Assembly: GCA_021463845.1 (NCBI GenBank)
Contig: JAJTXV010000004.1
Span: forward strand, 62,001 to 126,000
DNA from: Anaerolineales bacterium
Lineage (GTDB): Bacteria > Chloroflexota > Anaerolineae > Anaerolineales > UBA11579
Length of the DNA stretch: 64,000 nt
Direction: 5' to 3'
Shown here one piece after another: positions 39,089 to 47,318 of this stretch; the stretch's first letter is position 1; each line of letters starts with the position of its first letter. Under the pieces are notes generated by a model, which saw only the letters and a program-made list of their open reading frames with translations, was not told where the DNA came from and did not search any database. The translations under genes and the position numbers were made by a program.

Positions 39089-40138
39089 GTGAACCGCCGC
39101 CTGCGCAGCCTGGCGCTCCTACTGCTCACCCTGCTGGCCGCCTGCAACTTCCCGCTGGCCGGCTCCGCCAGCCTGCCCGGCCCGCAGATCGCCCTCATCA
39201 CCGCCACGCCCACCCTGACCCCTAGCGCCACGCCCACACCCACCCAAACGCCCACCGCCACCCCGGTGCCGCCGCACCCGCTCAGCATTGCATACCTGCG
39301 CCAGCAGCAATACCCGGCCTCGCAACTCACCATCGAAGAAACGCTGGAAAGCGGTGATACCTTCTCTCGCTACATTGCTTCCTACATGTCAGAGGGCTTG
39401 AAGCAATACGGCCTGCTCACCATCCCCTTTGGCGAAAAACCGGAGACCGGCTGGCCGGTGATCATATTCAATCACGGCTACATCCCGCCCGATGTGTACC
39501 GCGCCACCGAGCGCTACCTGGCCTACATGGATCGTTTCTCGCGGGCCGGCTACATCGTCTTCCGGCCCGACTACCGCGGCCATGACCGCTCCGAAGGGCT
39601 GGCCCGCGGCGCCTACGGCCGGCCTGATTACGTCATCGATGTGCTCAACGCCACCGCAGCCCTCAAAGCCTATCCCGATGCCGACCCGAACCGCATCGGC
39701 ATGTGGGGCCATTCCATGGGCGGCTATATCACGCTGCGCGCCATGGTGGTGGACCCTGACATCAAGGCGGGGGTCATCTGGGCCGGCGTCATCTCCGCTT
39801 ATGCCGACATGGTGGATATCAACGGCCGCCCGCGCTTCGGCACCCGCAGCCTCCTCGAAGCCTACGGCCCGCCCAACTCCGATCCTGAGTTCTGGGCTTC
39901 GATCTCAGCCAACAGCTACCTCGCCGACCTTTCCGGCCCGCTGCAGCTGCACCACGGCACCAGCGATGCCACCGTGCCGGTGTTCATGTCCTACCAGGTG
40001 GCCGAGCAGGCCCGCGCCGTGGGCGAAATTGCCGAGCTGTTCATCTACGATGGCGACGACCACAACATCGTCAATTACTTTCCCGCCGCCATCCGCCGCT
40101 CAGTGGAATTCTTCGATCTGTATGTGAAAGGCCCGTAG
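39089..40138 (+). CDS. Alpha/beta hydrolase lipoprotein (prolyl-oligopeptidase/dienelactone-hydrolase-like)
   Basis: The GTG at 39089 is preferred because it begins a clean lipoprotein signal (NRRLRSLALLLLTLLAAC), giving 349 residues; the upstream TTG would place a Pro-rich segment before it and overlap the start of the mRNA. A Thr/Pro linker (TPTLTPSATPTPTQTP) follows. The hydrolase core shows the nucleophile elbow GHSMGG, an acid in GTSDATVP and the histidine in GDDHNIV, so the triad is complete. It probably hydrolyses esters or peptides outside the membrane; the substrate is unknown. The end converges on the SDR gene with a gap of 7 nt. Confidence 0.82.
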   Translation: MNRRLRSLALLLLTLLAACNFPLAGSASLPGPQIALITATPTLTPSATPTPTQTPTATPVPPHPLSIAYLRQQQYPASQLTIEETLESGDTFSRYIASYMSEGLKQYGLLTIPFGEKPETGWPVIIFNHGYIPPDVYRATERYLAYMDRFSRAGYIVFRPDYRGHDRSEGLARGAYGRPDYVIDVLNATAALKAYPDADPNRIGMWGHSMGGYITLRAMVVDPDIKAGVIWAGVISAYADMVDINGRPRFGTRSLLEAYGPPNSDPEFWASISANSYLADLSGPLQLHHGTSDATVPVFMSYQVAEQARAVGEIAELFIYDGDDHNIVNYFPAAIRRSVEFFDLYVKGP

Positions 40139-40145
40139 CCGCGCG

Positions 40146-41132
40146 CTATTCCAGAAACTTAGGCTTGCGCTTCAGATCGCCGTTGTGCCAATACCAGGCC
40201 AGCGTCGTGCGCAGCGCCTCATCCATAGGCATGTAGGCAAGGCCCAGCTCACGCTGCGCCTTGCTGCCATCGAACAGGGTGCCTTGCGTGCCTGACTTGT
40301 ACTGCATCACTGAAACCAGCGGCAGCTTGCCGGTCAGGCGCGAGAGTCCTTCCATCAGGATGGCGGTGGCATGGATCATCGGCCCCGGCAGGAACGGCGG
40401 CAGCTTGCCGCCGCCCAGCGCCACTACCTCGCCGAAGAATGGCTTGTAACCAATGTTCTGCTCGGCCAGGATGAAGCGCTCGCCGGCGGCCGCCTTCGTC
40501 GCGGCCAGAATATGCGCCCGGGCCACATCCACCACATACACGATGGCGAAGGTGGCAGGCCACGCGGATGGCAGAGTGCCGTTCAGCAGCGCCACGATCG
40601 AGCGGCCCAGCGGCTTGGTGTCCCGCGGCCCGAACACATTCGACGGATTGAGAAACACTACATCCAGCCCCTTGGCGATGTAGCTCTTGGCCAGCTCCTC
40701 TGACTCGCGCTTGGAGCGGTAGTACACATCCGGCAGCGGCCCCTGGCCGCTGGCCTCGGTCACCGTCTGGTTGCGCGGCAGCCCAAACACCGCGCCGGAG
40801 CTGGTGTGCAGCACCTTGCGCACGCCCGCCGCCAGGGCGGCGTCCAGCACATTGCGGGTGCCCTGGTTGGCCGTCTCCAGCATCAGCTGCGGGTCGGCCG
40901 TCCAAGTCTCGAACTGGGCGGCGGCGTGATACAAGGTGCGCACGCCTTGCATCGCCTGCGCCAACGAATCCTTGTCGAGCACATCGCCATAGACGATCTC
41001 GGCGCCCTTCAGGTGCTCGCCGAGTTTGCTGCTGCGCCGCGCCAGCACGCGCACGGGCTGGCCGTCAGCCAGCAGCTGCTCCACAATGTGCCCGCCAATA
41101 AATCCGGTGCCGCCAGTTACCAGGTTCGTCAT
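40146..41132 (-). CDS. NAD-dependent epimerase/dehydratase-family SDR
   Basis: The 328-residue protein is an atypical/extended SDR with the NAD(P)-binding TGGTGFIGG motif near the N-terminus, the GDVLD segment after strand 3, TSSGAVFG and the catalytic YYRSK. It resembles dihydroflavonol-4-reductase and hopanoid-associated sugar-epimerase groups, which reduce or epimerise diverse substrates. The ATG follows GGAG, and a TATAAT box lies at 41163-41168. No pathway partner is adjacent, so the substrate is open. Confidence 0.8.
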   Translation of the reverse strand: MTNLVTGGTGFIGGHIVEQLLADGQPVRVLARRSSKLGEHLKGAEIVYGDVLDKDSLAQAMQGVRTLYHAAAQFETWTADPQLMLETANQGTRNVLDAALAAGVRKVLHTSSGAVFGLPRNQTVTEASGQGPLPDVYYRSKRESEELAKSYIAKGLDVVFLNPSNVFGPRDTKPLGRSIVALLNGTLPSAWPATFAIVYVVDVARAHILAATKAAAGERFILAEQNIGYKPFFGEVVALGGGKLPPFLPGPMIHATAILMEGLSRLTGKLPLVSVMQYKSGTQGTLFDGSKAQRELGLAYMPMDEALRTTLAWYWHNGDLKRKPKFLE

Positions 41133-41162
41133 CGCATCTCCGTGTATGTCAAGTTGGGCGGA

Positions 41163-41168
41163 ATTATA
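41163..41168 (-). promoter_or_regulatory. -10 box TATAAT for the SDR gene
   Basis: TATAAT on the minus strand lies 30 nt before the ATG at 41132. No convincing -35 is found. Confidence 0.5.
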
Positions 41169-41265
41169 TGCGCCAAAGTTTCAATCCCTTTGAAGATGCT
41201 ACTAAACCGCCCCACTTGAGCTTGCCCAGCGTGGTGCGCATAATGCCCATACGAAAGGCACAACT

Positions 41266-42219
41266 ATGCGCATTCATTCTCGCATCCTGATTTCGCTGGC
41301 CCTGCTGGGCCTTCTGCTGGCCGCTTGCGGCGGCAACATTGAAACCAAACCACTGGTGGTCATCGGCGAAACCGCCACCACCCGCACCATCGAGCACACC
41401 TTCGGCATCACGGAGATTCCCGCCAACCCCCAGCGCGTCATCGCCCTGGGCGAGGAGGGTATGCTGGCCGACCTGCTCGACGCGGGCATCACGCCCGTCG
41501 CCTCGATCGTCAACCTGCCCGAGCATCTGCCTGCATTTATCAACCCAGAGGAAGTTGCTGGCGTGGAGCTGTATTCTTCCTCAACCAACACTTCCGTCGA
41601 GCGCCTGGCTGCTCTAGAGCCGGACCTGATCATTGGCACTGCGTTCTTCATAGACCAAATTGGATACGAGACCCTCTCGCAAATGGCGCCCACGATTGCC
41701 GTTGGTGGCAGCGATGAAGTAGAGAATTACGCCCAAACCTTGACTGCCCTGGGCCTGGCCGAGCAGGCCGCCAGCGATCTAGCCGCCTTTGACGCGGCCG
41801 TCGCCGCCGCCCGCAGTCAACTGGGCAGCGGAGCCAATGCTTCAGTGGTCGTCATCTACCCCGGCGAAAGCGTAGCCGTGTTGACAGACCGCCCGCGCAC
41901 GGTGCCCTGGCTGCTGCGCGAGCTGGGCGTTACCCTACACCCGGATGGCAGCGAAGAGGGCCTGAACGTGCGCACGGGCCGCGCGTTCATCAGCCTGGAG
42001 CGACTCGACCTGCTCTCGGGCGACCATTTGTTCCTGCTGCAAAGTGATGGTGTGGAGGGCGAAGCCGAATCCGTAGCCGAGATCTCGGCCAACCCGCTGT
42101 GGCAGCAGATCCCGGCGGTGCAAGCCGGCAAGGTCACCGTGCTGGACCGGCTGGGCTATCCCGGCTTCCGCGGCATGAACGCGCTGCTGCAGGATCTGGT
42201 TGAAGCGCTGAGCCAATAG
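41266..42219 (+). CDS. ABC-transporter substrate-binding lipoprotein, iron-siderophore/cobalamin (FecB/BtuF) type
   Basis: The 317-residue protein has a lipoprotein signal with lipobox LLAAC and then the FecB-type periplasmic-binding pattern: TFGITEIPANPQRVIALGEEG at the start of lobe 1, LAALEPDLIIGT, the linking helix after 150, and FRGMNALLQDLVEALSQ at the C-terminus. It should capture a ferric-siderophore, haem or corrinoid at the membrane surface. No permease or ATPase gene is next to it, so its transporter must be encoded elsewhere. A strong terminator follows directly. Confidence 0.88.
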   Translation: MRIHSRILISLALLGLLLAACGGNIETKPLVVIGETATTRTIEHTFGITEIPANPQRVIALGEEGMLADLLDAGITPVASIVNLPEHLPAFINPEEVAGVELYSSSTNTSVERLAALEPDLIIGTAFFIDQIGYETLSQMAPTIAVGGSDEVENYAQTLTALGLAEQAASDLAAFDAAVAAARSQLGSGANASVVVIYPGESVAVLTDRPRTVPWLLRELGVTLHPDGSEEGLNVRTGRAFISLERLDLLSGDHLFLLQSDGVEGEAESVAEISANPLWQQIPAVQAGKVTVLDRLGYPGFRGMNALLQDLVEALSQ

Positions 42220-42242
42220 CACAGCATAGTTTCTCGCAAAGC

Positions 42243-42270
42243 AAAAAGACCGCACTCGTGCGGTCTTTTT
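42243..42270 (+). terminator. Rho-independent terminator after the FecB-like gene
   Basis: The stem aaaaagaccgcac / gtgcggtcttttt has a 2-nt loop (a larger loop if the last pair opens), 23 nt after the stop. Confidence 0.9.
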
Positions 42271-42332
42271 GCTTCTTGACGCTGACGCTCGGGGCATCTA
42301 TTATTTAGGTATAACTAAATATTGGAGACTCG

Positions 42333-42833
42333 ATGATCCCTCTTCCAACAACGCTCTTCTATGGACTGCTGATCTGCATTCCGTTCACCATCTTCGTCCT
42401 GGTCAGCTTTTGGGGCTGGCCACGGCTGTGGCTGCATAGCTTACCCGAGGACATCGCAAAGATGGCAGCGCCTAAGACGGCTGCCGAGGAGCGCGCCACC
42501 AAGCTCCTGCTTGTGCCCTATTTGCTCATTCTGCCCGGCCTGTCCGTCGCTTCGGCAATTTATGTAGCGCGGAGCACCAACATAGATCTGAGCTTTGTGG
42601 GCGCTCTCGTACATCTATATCTGATCTGGATTATGGTGCACGTTTACGACTTTGCCGTGATCGATTTATTCCACGCTCTTTTGATCAACCCGGCCAAACC
42701 GCCGATCAAAGGCACCGAAGGAGCCAAGGGCTGGAAAGATATGCGCTTCCACTTCCACTCTTTGCTGAAGGCAATACCGAACAGCGCGATCTTTGTAGTG
42801 CCAGCCGCGTTGATCGTTTCACTATTCGTATAG
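42333..42833 (+). CDS. Small integral membrane protein, unknown
   Basis: The 166-residue protein has four likely membrane helices (TLFYGLLICIPFTIFVLV; LLVPYLLILPGLSVASAIYV; LVHLYLIWIMVHVYDFAVI; SAIFVVPAALIVSLFV) and a short charged loop around 35-50. The ATG follows GGAG. It is flanked by terminators on both sides, so it is a single-gene unit. The AT content is a little above that of its neighbours. I do not recognise a family. Confidence 0.75.
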   Translation: MIPLPTTLFYGLLICIPFTIFVLVSFWGWPRLWLHSLPEDIAKMAAPKTAAEERATKLLLVPYLLILPGLSVASAIYVARSTNIDLSFVGALVHLYLIWIMVHVYDFAVIDLFHALLINPAKPPIKGTEGAKGWKDMRFHFHSLLKAIPNSAIFVVPAALIVSLFV

Positions 42834-42841
42834 CATAAACA

Positions 42842-42867
42842 AAAGACCGCAAATTACTGCGGTCTTT
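42842..42867. terminator. Bidirectional terminator between the membrane protein gene and tRNA-Lys
   Basis: The stem aaagaccgca / tgcggtcttt serves the plus-strand gene ending at 42833 and the minus-strand tRNA ending at 42875. The stem resembles the one at 42243. Confidence 0.8.
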
Positions 42868-42874
42868 CTCATCA

Positions 42875-42946
42875 TGGACGCGACAGGAGTCGAACCTGCA
42901 ACCGTTGGCTTAAAAGGCCACTGCTCTGCCATTGAGCTACGCGTCC
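42875..42946 (-). tRNA. tRNA-Lys (anticodon TTT)
   Basis: The minus strand folds as a standard cloverleaf: acceptor GGACGCG/CGCGTCC, D arm GCTC/GAGC, anticodon loop CTTTTAA (anticodon TTT), variable loop, T arm GCAGG-TTCGACT-CCTGT and discriminator A. The outermost anticodon-stem pair looks like a G-A mismatch. The 3' CCA is not encoded. Length is 72 nt. Confidence 0.95.
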
Positions 42947-43069
42947 GGTAACCAGACGATTTTATCATGCCCTCCAAAGCGGCCTGGCTCGCTTGCTTGA
43001 CAGCCGCGTGCCGGCTTGCTAGTATTCCATCCCCGCGCGCCGCGTGGCCCACTATCCCAATGGAGAGCC

Positions 43070-43393
43070 ATGAGCACCCTGAAAGCGATCGACAGCCAAA
43101 GTTTTGAAGCTGAAGTGTTGCAAGCCCAGAAGCCCGTCCTGGTGGAATTTGGCGCGGTGTGGTGCCAACCCTGCCGCATCCTGGAGCCTGTGTTGGAAGA
43201 ACTGGCCGGCGAATGGGGCGACGCTGTCACCGTGGCCAAGCTGGATGTCGACGAGGCGGCCGAACTGACCCAAGACTACCAGGTGCTCAGCGTGCCTACG
43301 GTCATGCTATTCAAGAACGGCAAGATCGTGGAGCGCATGACTGGCTACCAGCCCAAGGACAAGATCCAAGGCAAAGTAGGACCGCACATTTAG
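43070..43393 (+). CDS. trxA: Thioredoxin
   Basis: The 107-residue protein is a cytoplasmic disulfide reductase. The active site is WCQPC (W31, C32, C35) instead of the standard WCGPC, followed by the strand VAKLDVDE and the cis-proline loop VPTVMLFKNG. The ATG at 43070 is preceded by GGAGAG, and the extra 18 residues in the ORF track are not thioredoxin-like. A near-perfect bidirectional terminator follows. The Gln in place of Gly may shift the redox potential. Confidence 0.92.
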   Translation: MSTLKAIDSQSFEAEVLQAQKPVLVEFGAVWCQPCRILEPVLEELAGEWGDAVTVAKLDVDEAAELTQDYQVLSVPTVMLFKNGKIVERMTGYQPKDKIQGKVGPHI

Positions 43394-43415
43394 TAGTCAG
43401 ATGTCAGCAATCAGA

Positions 43416-43453
43416 CAAAAAAGAGAGCGGTGCATATGCACCGCTCTCTTTTA
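43416..43453. terminator. Bidirectional terminator between trxA and metK
   Basis: The perfect palindrome aagagagcggtgc / gcaccgctctctt is flanked by A-run and T-run, so it can serve both convergent genes. Confidence 0.9.
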
Positions 43454-43522
43454 TCTATCAGGCTGGCGTTGCGTCGCTCCGCAAAGCGGAGCAGCAAGGC
43501 CAAAGAGTTCGCTTTGCGAACT

Positions 43523-44734
43523 CTACGCAGCAGCGGCTTTGGCCAGCGCATCAGCGCGGCTGGTGTCTTCCCAGGGCAGCTTGACGTCGTCACGGCCAAA
43601 GTGGCCGTAGGCCGCCGTCTGGCGGTAGATCGGGCGGCGCAGGTCCAGGTCGCGGATGATGGCGCCCGGGCGCAGATCGAAGTGCTTCTCAACCAGCGCG
43701 GCGATCTTGTCATCGGCGATCTTGCCGGTGCCAAAGGTCTCCACGTTCACGCTCAGCGGGCGGGCGACGCCGATGGCATACGCCACCTGGATCTCACAGC
43801 GCTCCGCCAGGCCGGCGGCCACCACGTTCTTGGCCGCCCAGCGGGCCGCATACGCGGCCGAGCGGTCCACCTTTGTGGGGTCCTTGCCGCTGAAGGCGCC
43901 GCCGCCATGGCGGCCCATACCACCGTAGGTGTCTACGATGATCTTGCGCCCGGTCAGGCCGGCGTCGCCCATCGGGCCGCCGATAACAAAGCGGCCGGTC
44001 GGGTTCACATAGATCTTCAGCTCACCGTCCACCAGTTCCTTCGGCAGCACGGGGTTGATGACTTTCTCAATGATCTGCTTGCGGATCTCTTCGCCGGAAA
44101 TGTCGTCAGCGTGTTGAGTGCTGATCAGCACCGTGTCGATGCGCTTGGGCTTGCCCTTGGAGTACTCCACGGTCACCTGGCTCTTGCCGTCCGGGCGAAG
44201 CCAGGGCAGCGTGCCATCCTTGCGCACTTCAGACAGGCGGCGGGTCAGTTTGTGAGCCAGGTACACCGGCATCGGCAGCAGAGTCGGCGTCTCATTGCAG
44301 GCATAGCCAAACATCATGCCCTGATCGCCGGCGCCCACGGCCTCGATCTCGGCCTCGGTCATCTCGCCCGACTTGGCTTCCAGGGCTTTGTCCACGCCCA
44401 TGGCAATGTCGCCAGACTGCTGGGCGATGGCGACTTGCACGCCGCAGCTCTCGCCGTCAAAGCCATAATCGCTGCTGGTGTAGCCAATATCCTTCACCAC
44501 CGAGCGCACCAACTGGTCATAGTTGATGTTGGCCTTGGTGGTGATCTCGCCCAGCAGCATCACGAAGCCGGTCTTCACAGCGGTCTCACACGCCACACGC
44601 GAGAGTGGGTCCTGCTGCAAACAGGCGTCCAACACCGCATCACTTACCTGGTCACAAATCTTGTCGGGGTGTCCTTCGGTCACGGATTCTGACGTGAACA
44701 GAAGTTTTTCCGCCTGCATAAAGGTGCTACTCAT
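43523..44734 (-). CDS. metK: S-adenosylmethionine synthase
   Basis: It makes SAM from methionine and ATP. From the ATG at 44734 (GGAGG ten bases upstream) the protein has 403 residues; a second in-frame ATG five codons on is also possible. Landmarks include [16 protein letters not shown] near the N-terminus, [12 protein letters not shown] and [21 protein letters not shown] in the catalytic core. The gene is preceded by a SAM-I riboswitch with a transcription terminator and a near-consensus promoter, so its expression should fall when SAM is plentiful. It is transcribed alone. Confidence 0.98.
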   Translation of the reverse strand: MSSTFMQAEKLLFTSESVTEGHPDKICDQVSDAVLDACLQQDPLSRVACETAVKTGFVMLLGEITTKANINYDQLVRSVVKDIGYTSSDYGFDGESCGVQVAIAQQSGDIAMGVDKALEAKSGEMTEAEIEAVGAGDQGMMFGYACNETPTLLPMPVYLAHKLTRRLSEVRKDGTLPWLRPDGKSQVTVEYSKGKPKRIDTVLISTQHADDISGEEIRKQIIEKVINPVLPKELVDGELKIYVNPTGRFVIGGPMGDAGLTGRKIIVDTYGGMGRHGGGAFSGKDPTKVDRSAAYAARWAAKNVVAAGLAERCEIQVAYAIGVARPLSVNVETFGTGKIADDKIAALVEKHFDLRPGAIIRDLDLRRPIYRQTAAYGHFGRDDVKLPWEDTSRADALAKAAAA

Positions 44735-44756
44735 AAACAACAAGCCTCCGTTAAAC

Positions 44757-44793
44757 AAAAATTTGCCCTTTAGACAGCAGAGAAGGGCAAATC
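44757..44793 (-). terminator. Riboswitch-controlled terminator in the metK leader
   Basis: On the minus strand atttgccctt and aagggcaaat pair around a 12-nt loop and are followed by TTTTTG. It lies just downstream of the SAM aptamer and just upstream of the metK Shine-Dalgarno. Confidence 0.85.
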
Positions 44794-44806
44794 CAGCAGT
44801 TTTTTG

Positions 44807-44915
44807 CTCCCTCTCATCTTCCAGAAACTTTCTGTCGGAATTGGCACCTTCCGTCTAACGGGGGTTGCCGAGGTTTCAACGGGCCGATTCCCTTAACCTC
44901 TCTGGATGAAATGCG
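44807..44915 (-). promoter_or_regulatory. SAM-I (S-box) riboswitch aptamer for metK
   Basis: The minus strand shows the conserved S-box core in order: catCCAGAGAGG, GGCCC-TTGAAACC-CGGCAACC, then AGGTGCCAATTCC and GAAGATGAGAG, which closes helix P1 with the 5' TTTCATC. Such aptamers bind SAM and favour the downstream terminator. The conserved order and position upstream of metK make the call firm. Confidence 0.95.
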
Positions 44916-44960
44916 TACCCGTGTTCTGGCACGCTGGGCAGTATTCAGTTGTCGGGCGAG

Positions 44961-44989
44961 ACTATACCACCGCCCTATTTCAATGTCAA
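44961..44989 (-). promoter_or_regulatory. Sigma-70-type promoter for metK
   Basis: On the minus strand TTGACA (44984-44989) and TATAGT (44961-44966) are 17 nt apart, nearly perfect consensus. It starts directly after the stop codon of the VOC gene. Confidence 0.88.
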
Positions 44990-44990
44990 T

Positions 44991-45362
44991 TTAGGCCGCT
45001 TGGGTGAAAGCCAACATGTGCCCGTCAGGGTCAGCCAGCTCGAATTCGCGGTCACCCCACGGGCGCACGATAGGCGCCTGCATGAGCGCGCCAGGGTTCT
45101 GGTGATCGAGCGGTTGGAAGCCAGCCGCCACTACCTTGGCAAACAAGCCATCCACATCCGGAGTGGTGAAGTGGATCACCGGCAGCCCGGCTTTCTCGCC
45201 CGGCTCAGCCGGGTGCAGCATCAGCTCCCCATCGCCCACGGCGAACCAGTGCATGCCCTGGTAGCCACGCAAGTAGGCGAAACCCAGCGCTTCGTAGAAG
45301 CCGCGTGAGCGCTCCGTATCGGCGCAAAACAGCACCAGGTGGTGCAAGCCAGAGATCGCCAT
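44991..45362 (-). CDS. VOC-superfamily (glyoxalase/bleomycin-resistance-like) protein
   Basis: The 123-residue protein has the paired beta-alpha-beta-beta-beta layout of the vicinal-oxygen-chelate fold: GLHHLVLFCADTERSRGFYE at the N-terminus and FTTPDVDGLFAKVVAAG plus DREFELADPDGHMLAF in the second half. These proteins use a metal to catalyse isomerisation, ring opening or drug binding; the substrate is unknown. Its ATG overlaps the acs stop (TAATG), so it is the last gene of the long pyrH-to-VOC unit. Confidence 0.85.
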   Translation of the reverse strand: MAISGLHHLVLFCADTERSRGFYEALGFAYLRGYQGMHWFAVGDGELMLHPAEPGEKAGLPVIHFTTPDVDGLFAKVVAAGFQPLDHQNPGALMQAPIVRPWGDREFELADPDGHMLAFTQAA

Positions 45363-47293
45363 TAGTCCTCCAGCGTGCTCAGGTCACCCTCCGGCAAGCC
45401 TTGCGCGCGTGCTTTCAGCACGCGGCGCATGATCTTGCCGGAGCGGGTCTTGGGCAGCTTGTCGGTGAAGCGCACGTCCTCAGGCCGGGCGATGGCTCCC
45501 ATGTGCTGGGCCACATGCTGGCGCAGTTCCTCGGCCAGCGCCTCGCTGGCCACCGCGTCTTGGCGCAGCACCACAAAGCAATGGATGCCCTGCCCTTTGA
45601 GCTCATGCGGCAGGCCAATGGCGGCCGACTCGGCCACGGCGGGATGGGTAATGAGGGCCGACTCAACTTCCGCCGTGCCGAGGCGGTGGCCGGAGACCTT
45701 GATGACATCGTCCACTCGGCCAATGATCCAGTAATACCCATCCTTGTCACGCCGGGCCGAATCGCCGGTCATGTACTTGCCGGGGTAGGTGCTCCAATAT
45801 TGCTTGACGTAGCGCTCAGGGTCGCCATAAATTCCGCGCAGCATGGCGGGCCAGGGCCGCGTCAGCACCAGGTAGCCTTCCTCGCCATCCTTGACGGGCT
45901 TGCCAGCCTCGTCGAGGATCTCGGCCACCTGGCCGAAGAACGGTTTGGCGCCGGAGCCGGGCTTGAGCGGCACGACTGGCGTGGGTGTGATCATGAACAT
46001 GCCGGTCTCGGTCTGCCACCAGGTGTCCATGATCGGGCAGCGCTTCTTGCCGACCACGTTGAAATACCAGCGCCAAGCTTCCGGATTGATCGGCTCGCCG
46101 ACCGAGCCCAGCAAACGCAGGCTGGAGAGGTCATACTGCTTGGGCCAGTCGTCGCCAAAGCGCATCAGGCCGCGGATGGCGGTGGGTGCGGTGTACAGGA
46201 TGGTGATGCCGTAGCGCTCGATCAACTGCCACCAGCGGCCCGGGTTGGGGAACGCCGGCCCGCCTTCATACAAAAAGCTGGTGGCGCCGTTCAGCAGCGG
46301 CCCATACACAATGTACGAGTGGCCCGTGATCCAACCCGGGTCAGCCGCGCACCAATATCGGTCCTCTTCCTTGATGTCGAACACATACTTGAGCGTGGTG
46401 TAGGTGCCTACCATGTAGCCGCCGTGCGTATGCACGATGGCTTTGGGCCGCCCGGTGGAACCGGACGTGTACAGGATGAACAGCGGGTCTTCGGCATCCA
46501 GCGCCTCGGTGGGGAAGCGTTCCTGCGCCACGGGGCTCTCGAGCAGCTCGTGGTACCAGTGGTCGCGTTCGGGCTGCATGTTGACTTCGTGGCCGGTGCG
46601 CTGCACGACCAGCACATTCTGCACGCTGGGGCTGCGTTGCAAGGCGGCGTCGGCGATCTGCTTGAGCTCGATGCGCTTGCCGTTCTGGTAGCTGCCGTCA
46701 CAGGTGATCAGCAGCTTGGACTGGCTGTCTTCGATGCGGCTTTGCAGCGCATCCACCGAGAACCCGCCGAACACCACCGAGTGCACCGCGCCGATCTTGG
46801 CGCAGGCCAGCATGGCGAACACCGCCTCGGGGATGCGCCCCATGTAGATCGTGACCCGGTCGCCCTTGTGGACCCCCATCGACTTGATGATGCTAGCCAT
46901 GCGCGAGACTTCGCGGCTCAGCTTGTAGTACGAGAAGCTGCGCTCCTCTTTCCCGTCTTCGCTCTCCCAGATCAGGGCCAGCTTGTTCTTGCGATGGGTA
47001 TTGAGATGGCGGTCGACCGCGTTATGGACAATGTTGACCCGCGAGTCTGTGAACCACTTATAGAATGGCGCCTTGGACGAATCCAGCACTTTCTTCCAGG
47101 GTTTGAACCATTCCAGTTCACGCGCTTCGGCTTCCCAAAAGCCTTCCAGGTCGCGGTTGGCTTTGCGCGCCACCGTTTCCCAGTTCTTGAGATTGGCTTG
47201 CGCTAAGACATCAGCCGAAGGCCGGTAGGCCACGCCGCGCAAGGCGGCTTTTTTGGCGGCGGCTTTCTTGGGCGCGGTTTTCTTCTTCGGCAT
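45362..47293 (-). CDS. acs: Acetyl-CoA synthetase (AMP-forming)
   Basis: It activates acetate to acetyl-CoA through acetyl-AMP. From the ATG at 47293 (GGAG upstream) the protein has 643 residues, the usual size; the longer ORF-track start runs through glpX and is not real. Motifs seen are YTSGSTGRPKAIVHTHGG (AMP-forming signature), WWQTETGM, TGDSARRDKDGYYWIIGR and the C-terminal KTRSGKIMRR with the catalytic, acetylation-prone lysine. An N-terminal 20-residue Lys/Ala-rich tail (MPKKKTAPKKAAAKKAAL) is unusual. It follows glpX by 25 nt. Confidence 0.96.
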   Translation of the reverse strand: MPKKKTAPKKAAAKKAALRGVAYRPSADVLAQANLKNWETVARKANRDLEGFWEAEARELEWFKPWKKVLDSSKAPFYKWFTDSRVNIVHNAVDRHLNTHRKNKLALIWESEDGKEERSFSYYKLSREVSRMASIIKSMGVHKGDRVTIYMGRIPEAVFAMLACAKIGAVHSVVFGGFSVDALQSRIEDSQSKLLITCDGSYQNGKRIELKQIADAALQRSPSVQNVLVVQRTGHEVNMQPERDHWYHELLESPVAQERFPTEALDAEDPLFILYTSGSTGRPKAIVHTHGGYMVGTYTTLKYVFDIKEEDRYWCAADPGWITGHSYIVYGPLLNGATSFLYEGGPAFPNPGRWWQLIERYGITILYTAPTAIRGLMRFGDDWPKQYDLSSLRLLGSVGEPINPEAWRWYFNVVGKKRCPIMDTWWQTETGMFMITPTPVVPLKPGSGAKPFFGQVAEILDEAGKPVKDGEEGYLVLTRPWPAMLRGIYGDPERYVKQYWSTYPGKYMTGDSARRDKDGYYWIIGRVDDVIKVSGHRLGTAEVESALITHPAVAESAAIGLPHELKGQGIHCFVVLRQDAVASEALAEELRQHVAQHMGAIARPEDVRFTDKLPKTRSGKIMRRVLKARAQGLPEGDLSTLED

Positions 47294-47318
47294 GCCTGCT
47301 CCGTGGATCTCAGTGAGA

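Noticed and set aside
43430-44692. 420-residue plus-strand ORF
   Set aside because: Antisense shadow of metK with no Shine-Dalgarno and a His/Gln-rich composition typical of such shadows.
45305-47206. 633-residue plus-strand ORF
   Set aside because: Antisense shadow of acs; low-complexity composition without recognisable motifs.
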